From assembly GCA_002395225.1 (NCBI GenBank), contig DGWH01000003.1, positions 1 to 8,318 on the forward strand: 8,318 nt of DNA, read 5' to 3'. The notes below the pieces were generated by a model. The model worked only from the letters and a program-made list of their open reading frames with translations, did not search any database and had not been told where the DNA came from. This document shows, piece after piece, positions 5,217 to 8,318 of this stretch (position 1 is its first letter; every line of letters begins with the position of its first letter). The DNA comes from Christensenella sp. UBA4263. Lineage in GTDB: Bacteria > Bacillota > Clostridia > Christensenellales > Aristaeellaceae. Both the position numbers and the translations under genes were made by a program.

Positions 5217-6416
5217 ATGAGCGAAAAAAGACGAGACAATCGAAACCGGATTTTGCGTGAAGGCGAATACCAGCGTACAGATGGGAGGTATCGTTACCGA
5301 TATATTGACGAGGACGGTAAGGAGAAGAATGTATACAGTTGGCGTTTGGACAAGAACGATCCGACACCCAAGGGCAAGAAGCGAGAGCTTTCGCTGAGAG
5401 AGAAGGAAAAACAGATTCAGGCAGATCTGTTTGACCACATCGTTACCAATGGCGGTAATTATACGGTAGTTGAACTGGTAGAAAAGTATGTGTCTTTGAA
5501 AACCGGAGTGAGCCATAACACCCGTGCAGGATATAAGACTGTGATCAATATCCTGAACAAAGAAGCATTTGGAAAGCTGCGCATTGACAAGGTTCGCCTG
5601 TCTGATGCAAAAGCATGGCTGATTAAGCTTCAGCAGGTAGACGGCAGGGGTTACAGTTCCATTCACTCCATCAGAGGTGTTCTGAGACCGGCTTTTCAGC
5701 TGGCGGTGGATGATGACCTGATCCGCAAGAATCCATTTGGGTTTGAACTGGCATCCGTGATCGTGAACGATTCTGTCACCAGAGAAGCAATTACCCGTAA
5801 GCAGGAGCGTGAACTTCTGAAATTCATCAAGGAAGATAAGCATTTCTGCCGATACTACGATGCGATCTTCATTCTCTTTAACACGGGGCTGCGAATCTCG
5901 GAGTTTTGTGGGTTGACCATTTCTGACATCGAGTTCGATCAGAAGCGTATCAAGGTTGACCACCAGCTGCAGAGAACATCGCAGATGCAGTATGTGATCC
6001 AGGCACCCAAGACCGAAAGCGGCATCCGCTATGTGCCGATGAGCGATGAAGTGGTGGCGTGCTTCCGCCGTATTCTCGCCAACCGTATGGCACCGAAAGT
6101 GGAGGCGATGGTGGATGGACACGCCGGATTCCTGTTTCTGGACAAGAATGACAGGCCGATGGTCGCACTTCATTGGGAGAAATACCTGCAGCACATTGTC
6201 GAGAAGTACAACAAGATCTACCGCATCCAGATGCCGAAAGTAACCCCTCATGTATGCAGACACACCTTCTGTTCCAATATGGCGAAATCCGGAATGAATC
6301 CAAAGACATTGCAGTATATCATGGGCCATTCGGACATCAGCGTGACGCTGAATGTTTACACCCATGTGCAGTTCGATGACGCACAGGCAGAGCTGCTTCG
6401 AGTAGCGGAAGCCTAA
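5217..6416 (+). CDS. int: Tn916-family tyrosine integrase (399 aa)
   Basis: Site-specific recombinase that inserts and excises the element. The N-terminus MSEKRRDNRNRIL and DGRYRYRYID match the Tn916 Int arm-binding domain (about residues 1-75). A SAM-like core-binding domain follows (about 82-175), then the catalytic domain. The active-site set is complete: Arg226 (TGLRISE), Lys265 (APKTES), His345 and Arg348 (TPHVCRHT), His371 (MGHSDI) and Tyr381 (LNVYTHV). Length is close to the 405 residues of Tn916 Int. ATG 5217 is chosen because AAAGGAGAG ends six bases upstream and the protein then begins exactly like Tn916 Int; an in-frame start at 5169 lies inside the leader hairpin. Translation may be controlled by the alternative hairpins just upstream. 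The repeats after the stop are probable Int and Xis binding sites. Confidence 0.97.
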   Translation: MSEKRRDNRNRILREGEYQRTDGRYRYRYIDEDGKEKNVYSWRLDKNDPTPKGKKRELSLREKEKQIQADLFDHIVTNGGNYTVVELVEKYVSLKTGVSHNTRAGYKTVINILNKEAFGKLRIDKVRLSDAKAWLIKLQQVDGRGYSSIHSIRGVLRPAFQLAVDDDLIRKNPFGFELASVIVNDSVTREAITRKQERELLKFIKEDKHFCRYYDAIFILFNTGLRISEFCGLTISDIEFDQKRIKVDHQLQRTSQMQYVIQAPKTESGIRYVPMSDEVVACFRRILANRMAPKVEAMVDGHAGFLFLDKNDRPMVALHWEKYLQHIVEKYNKIYRIQMPKVTPHVCRHTFCSNMAKSGMNPKTLQYIMGHSDISVTLNVYTHVQFDDAQAELLRVAEA

Positions 6417-6424
6417 AACACCAC

Positions 6425-6463
6425 GTTGGTACGGAGCGATTATTTACCAACGGATTTACCAAT
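6425..6463. repeat. GTTGGTA/TACCAAC dyad and ATTTACCAA direct repeats after int
   Basis: GTTGGTA (6425-6431) is an inverted copy of TACCAAC (6445-6451), and ATTTACCAA occurs at 6442-6450 and 6454-6462. The cluster starts nine bases after the int stop. Clusters of short repeats beside a tyrosine integrase gene are usually integrase or excisionase binding sites. No U-tract follows, so it is not a terminator. Confidence 0.45.
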
Positions 6464-6570
6464 ATTGCAGGGAAAAGCATGAGAAAATACGGGAAGATTT
6501 GAGAAGATATCCCGGAAACACAGAAACATGAAAATGCCGAAAAACCTGCAATATTGGGCATTTGAGAAGA
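6459..6570. repeat. 13-bp inverted repeat and 11-bp direct repeat, likely integrase arm sites
   Basis: CCAATATTGCAGG (6459-6471) recurs perfectly inverted as CCTGCAATATTGG (6545-6557), 73 bases apart. ATTTGAGAAGA occurs at 6497-6507 and again at 6560-6570. Repeats spaced this way near the terminus of a Tn916-like element resemble the arm-type sites bound by the Int N-terminal domain. The assignment is by position and pattern only. Confidence 0.5.
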
Positions 6571-6579
6571 AATACAAGA

Positions 6580-6597
6580 CTTATATGGAGATATAAG
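6580..6597. other. Candidate right attachment core site
   Basis: CTTATAT (6580-6586) and ATATAAG (6591-6597) form a perfect 7-base inverted repeat around GGAG. Tyrosine recombinase core sites consist of inverted binding arms around a short overlap, and this one lies 164 bases after the int stop, beyond the putative arm sites. The left end is outside the window, so the matching attL cannot be compared. Confidence 0.35.
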
Positions 6598-6762
6598 ACG
6601 ATGATAAAAATACTATTCGTTTGCCACGGCAGGAGAGCAGGATAGGTCATAGACTGCGGTAAACTGTGGTAGTGTCGGCTGGTGTGGGGCTTTGGCGAAA
6701 ATCGGCAACTACTGTTTTACTACTCGTGACTGGGGTAAAAGAAATAATGTGTGATGGGATGC
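6598..6762. other. Non-coding stretch at the presumed element-flank junction
   Basis: I see no credible gene here. There is a loose, imperfect inverted resemblance between the GGTAAACTGTGGTAGT segment (around 6658-6674) and the ACTACTGTTTTACTAC segment (around 6708-6723), which could be a further recombinase site or chance. The element boundary probably lies in or just before this stretch. Confidence 0.3.
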
Positions 6763-6804
6763 AGCGCTCTTTCCTTGAATGGATAGGCGCTTTTTTGTGT
6801 TTTT
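6763..6804 (+). terminator. Intrinsic terminator
   Basis: AGCGCT (6763-6768) pairs with GGCGCT (6786-6791), one pair being a T-G wobble. After a small internal loop TCC/GGA closes a TTGAAT loop. TTTTTTGTGTTTTT follows. It would stop transcription coming from int or the element before the downstream gene. Confidence 0.65.
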
Positions 6805-6809
6805 AAATC

Positions 6810-6838
6810 TGGTAAACGTACACATTCCTGTTTATAAT
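6810..6838 (+). promoter_or_regulatory. Probable sigma-A promoter of the coiled-coil protein gene
   Basis: TATAAT at 6833-6838 is a perfect -10 hexamer. The best-placed -35, TGGTAA (6810-6815) at 17 bases, matches only three of six positions. Predicted start near 6845 gives a leader of about 90 bases. Coming right after a terminator, it makes the downstream gene a separate transcription unit. Confidence 0.5.
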
Positions 6839-6848
6839 GAGTCTAGCC

Positions 6849-6886
6849 GCTTGTTTACGGGCTGCGCGCAGTGCCCGGAGGCAAGC
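6849..6886 (+). promoter_or_regulatory. Hairpin in the 5' leader of the coiled-coil protein gene
   Basis: GCTTG (6849-6853) pairs with CAAGC (6882-6886) and CGGGC (6858-6862) with GCCCG (6873-6877), separated by a 4x4 internal loop and capped by a 10-base loop containing GCGCGC. I do not recognise a known riboswitch class. It starts only about four bases after the predicted transcription start, so it may stabilise the 5' end of the mRNA. Confidence 0.35.
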
Positions 6887-6935
6887 AGTTGTGATACAGG
6901 GGATAAAAGGCTGAGCCATATGGAGGAAAAAGTGA

Positions 6936-8318
6936 ATGCTACTATTTTCGACGGTGCTTCCCATCAATGATACTTTGACGAAGGATGGGTTCATCGAACT
7001 GGCAATTAGGTGGAACCAAGGCAGCAGGCATGAAGAGAATGTCATTCCTGACATAGAGTGGAACGGTGAGAGGAATATTAAGTTCGGTAATGAGAAGCTC
7101 TGGATGCAGATAGAGGAATACCGGAACCAGAACATCATTGCCATTAGGTATGAGAAAATCCAGGATGATGGTGTGGTGTGGGACACCGATTTTGTAATGA
7201 ATTTCAATGAAATGAAAATGTCTGTGAGACTTGACCGGAGTTATCTTGAGGAAGCACTTACTGAGTACAAGACATTTTCTACACCTGCTTTCATAGCCTT
7301 ACTAATAGATGGCGGTTATGTAATGGACGATAACGGGCTAGCGATTGGCAGGAAACCTGTAGCAATAAACGAGAAGAATTACTCGCTCATCGTGGACGTG
7401 ATCAACGGGGATGCTCATTACAGCCTGCCGGTCGTATATGTCTCGAAGATGCATGACGAACGTATCCCGGTCAATGTCAGGGAAGTCGCGAAGAGGCTGA
7501 AAGGCGTGGCGCATGTGTTCTATCAAGAGCATTCATGGAGCGATTCCGCGCTTCATAGGCTATGTAATAAAAAGAATGAATACGACGGCGCTATAGGAAT
7601 CTACTTCCCGAGTCAGGCAGTCGGGCATGAGAAGATATTGAACCATATTTTCCCTGGCAGCGGGAAGAAAATGACGGATAAAGTGGTATCCCGGGTGATC
7701 CAGTACAGCAACGTTCAGAGGATAGACGCGCTCTATACATGGCCTGGCGTTAGCAATGCCCTCCTCCGTGACAGGTACAGCAGTAAACGGGAGGAACTTG
7801 CAAGATCTCAGGCGGCAATGAAGCTTTATGAAATGGCTGCCCAGATCAGCCAATATGAAGCCCAGCTTAAGGTCGAAGATGCGGACCAAAAGGCTGAGAA
7901 AATGAAAAAGGAGGCAGAAGAAGCGCTGGAACTTGTGGCGTCAGTGGATGAAGAGATGGAGCAGATGCGCCAGCAGATAGAAACACTGACGAAGCAGAAT
8001 GACTCTTTGCAATCCATCAATGAAGGCCTGCTGGCAAAAGTCCATGAGACGAGCAAGATGCCCCTCCTTTATTTCGGTTCTGAAGATGAATTCTTCCCGG
8101 GTGAAATCAAAGAGATTGTGCTAGAGGTGTTGGACCGGGAACTGCACGACAGGACAGAAGCGCAGACAAGGAGATCGGATGTCCTTGGTGATGTGGTCAG
8201 GAGCAACGGGGGCATTACAGGGCAAACAGAACAGAAAAAGAATAAAGTGAAGGAACTGATGAATGCCTATACCGCAATGACAGGAACGGTCAGGAGCGCC
8301 CTGAAAGAGCTCGGGTTT
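6936..8318 (+). CDS. Unrecognised large coiled-coil protein (461+ aa, runs off the window)
   Basis: ATG 6936 directly follows an in-frame TGA and has GGAGG (6922-6926) nine bases upstream. The frame is open for 461 codons to the window end. Residues 1-280 look like folded alpha/beta sequence, with hydrophobic strands such as FIALLIDGGYVM, YSLPVVYVSK, GVAHVFYQ and YDGAIGIYFP. About residues 287-368 form a heptad-like E/K/Q-rich coiled coil. A conserved-looking C-terminal segment follows (PLLYFGSEDEFFPGEIKEI). No signal peptide, membrane segment, P-loop or obvious nuclease motif is visible. I do not recognise the family; large soluble coiled-coil proteins next to integrase genes are often island cargo, including defence genes, but that is inference. 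AGG supplies 14 of 25 arginine codons here against about 3 of 37 in int, so the gene has a different history. The C-terminus is missing. Confidence 0.85.
   Translation, partial: MLLFSTVLPINDTLTKDGFIELAIRWNQGSRHEENVIPDIEWNGERNIKFGNEKLWMQIEEYRNQNIIAIRYEKIQDDGVVWDTDFVMNFNEMKMSVRLDRSYLEEALTEYKTFSTPAFIALLIDGGYVMDDNGLAIGRKPVAINEKNYSLIVDVINGDAHYSLPVVYVSKMHDERIPVNVREVAKRLKGVAHVFYQEHSWSDSALHRLCNKKNEYDGAIGIYFPSQAVGHEKILNHIFPGSGKKMTDKVVSRVIQYSNVQRIDALYTWPGVSNALLRDRYSSKREELARSQAAMKLYEMAAQISQYEAQLKVEDADQKAEKMKKEAEEALELVASVDEEMEQMRQQIETLTKQNDSLQSINEGLLAKVHETSKMPLLYFGSEDEFFPGEIKEIVLEVLDRELHDRTEAQTRRSDVLGDVVRSNGGITGQTEQKKNKVKELMNAYTAMTGTVRSALKELGF

Noticed and set aside
5175..6365. 396-codon open frame on the minus strand across int
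   Set aside because: It is the antisense shadow of a gene with all tyrosine-recombinase active-site residues; it has no recognisable domain or RBS.
6779..6970. 63-codon + strand ORF before the coiled-coil gene
   Set aside because: It starts inside the terminator, has no RBS or domain, and runs through the promoter and leader hairpin of the next gene.
7826..8056. Serine-rich 76-codon minus-strand ORF
   Set aside because: It is the complement of the Glu/Lys/Gln-rich coiled coil; the serine richness is a by-product of that composition.
1..8318. CRISPR array, tRNA, rRNA or insertion sequence
   Set aside because: I found no regularly spaced repeat units, cloverleaf-like sequence, rRNA-like sequence or transposase in either strand by eye.

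Overview
This window looks like part of a Bacillota (Clostridia-type, gut Lachnospiraceae/Ruminococcaceae-like) chromosome carrying the right-hand part of an integrative mobilizable element (IME). That placement rests on protein resemblance to known Clostridia elements, strong AGGAGG-type ribosome binding sites and moderate GC; no rRNA or tRNA is present to confirm it. All genes I accept are on the + strand. The left end of the element lies outside the window.

Layout. Positions 1-168 are an AT-rich upstream stretch. 169-396 encodes a 75-aa HTH-like protein, coupled to a 103-aa DUF3847-like protein (396-707). 710-761 is a strong candidate origin of transfer of the RSF1010/pIP501 (MOBQ) type, with the predicted nick on the minus strand between 727 and 728. 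It is followed by a run of hairpins and then a MobA/MobL relaxase (959-2554). After a 17-position hairpin come a short CHC2 zinc-finger primase-like protein (2621-3292) and, overlapping it in another frame, a VapE-type AAA+ protein (3174-4565). A terminator and a noncoding or small-ORF stretch follow, with a 19-codon leader ORF directly before xis. Then come a Tn916-type excisionase (4871-5104) and a Tn916-type tyrosine integrase (5217-6416). 6417-6600 is dense in inverted and direct repeats and probably holds the right attachment site.

Beyond about 6600 the sequence changes character: a terminator (6763-6804), a TATAAT promoter, a structured 5' leader, then a large unrecognised coiled-coil protein gene (6936 to beyond the window end) whose arginine codon use differs sharply from the integrase gene. 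It is either chromosomal flank or cargo of a neighbouring island.

How the parts fit: Xis and Int excise the element. The CHC2 and VapE pair probably primes and unwinds the circular form, a replication pairing also seen in phage satellites. The relaxase nicks oriT so that the element can be moved by a helper conjugative system, since no type IV secretion or coupling-protein genes are visible here. The most interesting signals are a pair of mutually exclusive hairpins that share one CUCUCC segment and could expose or hide the int ribosome binding site, and the unassigned coiled-coil gene at the right end.
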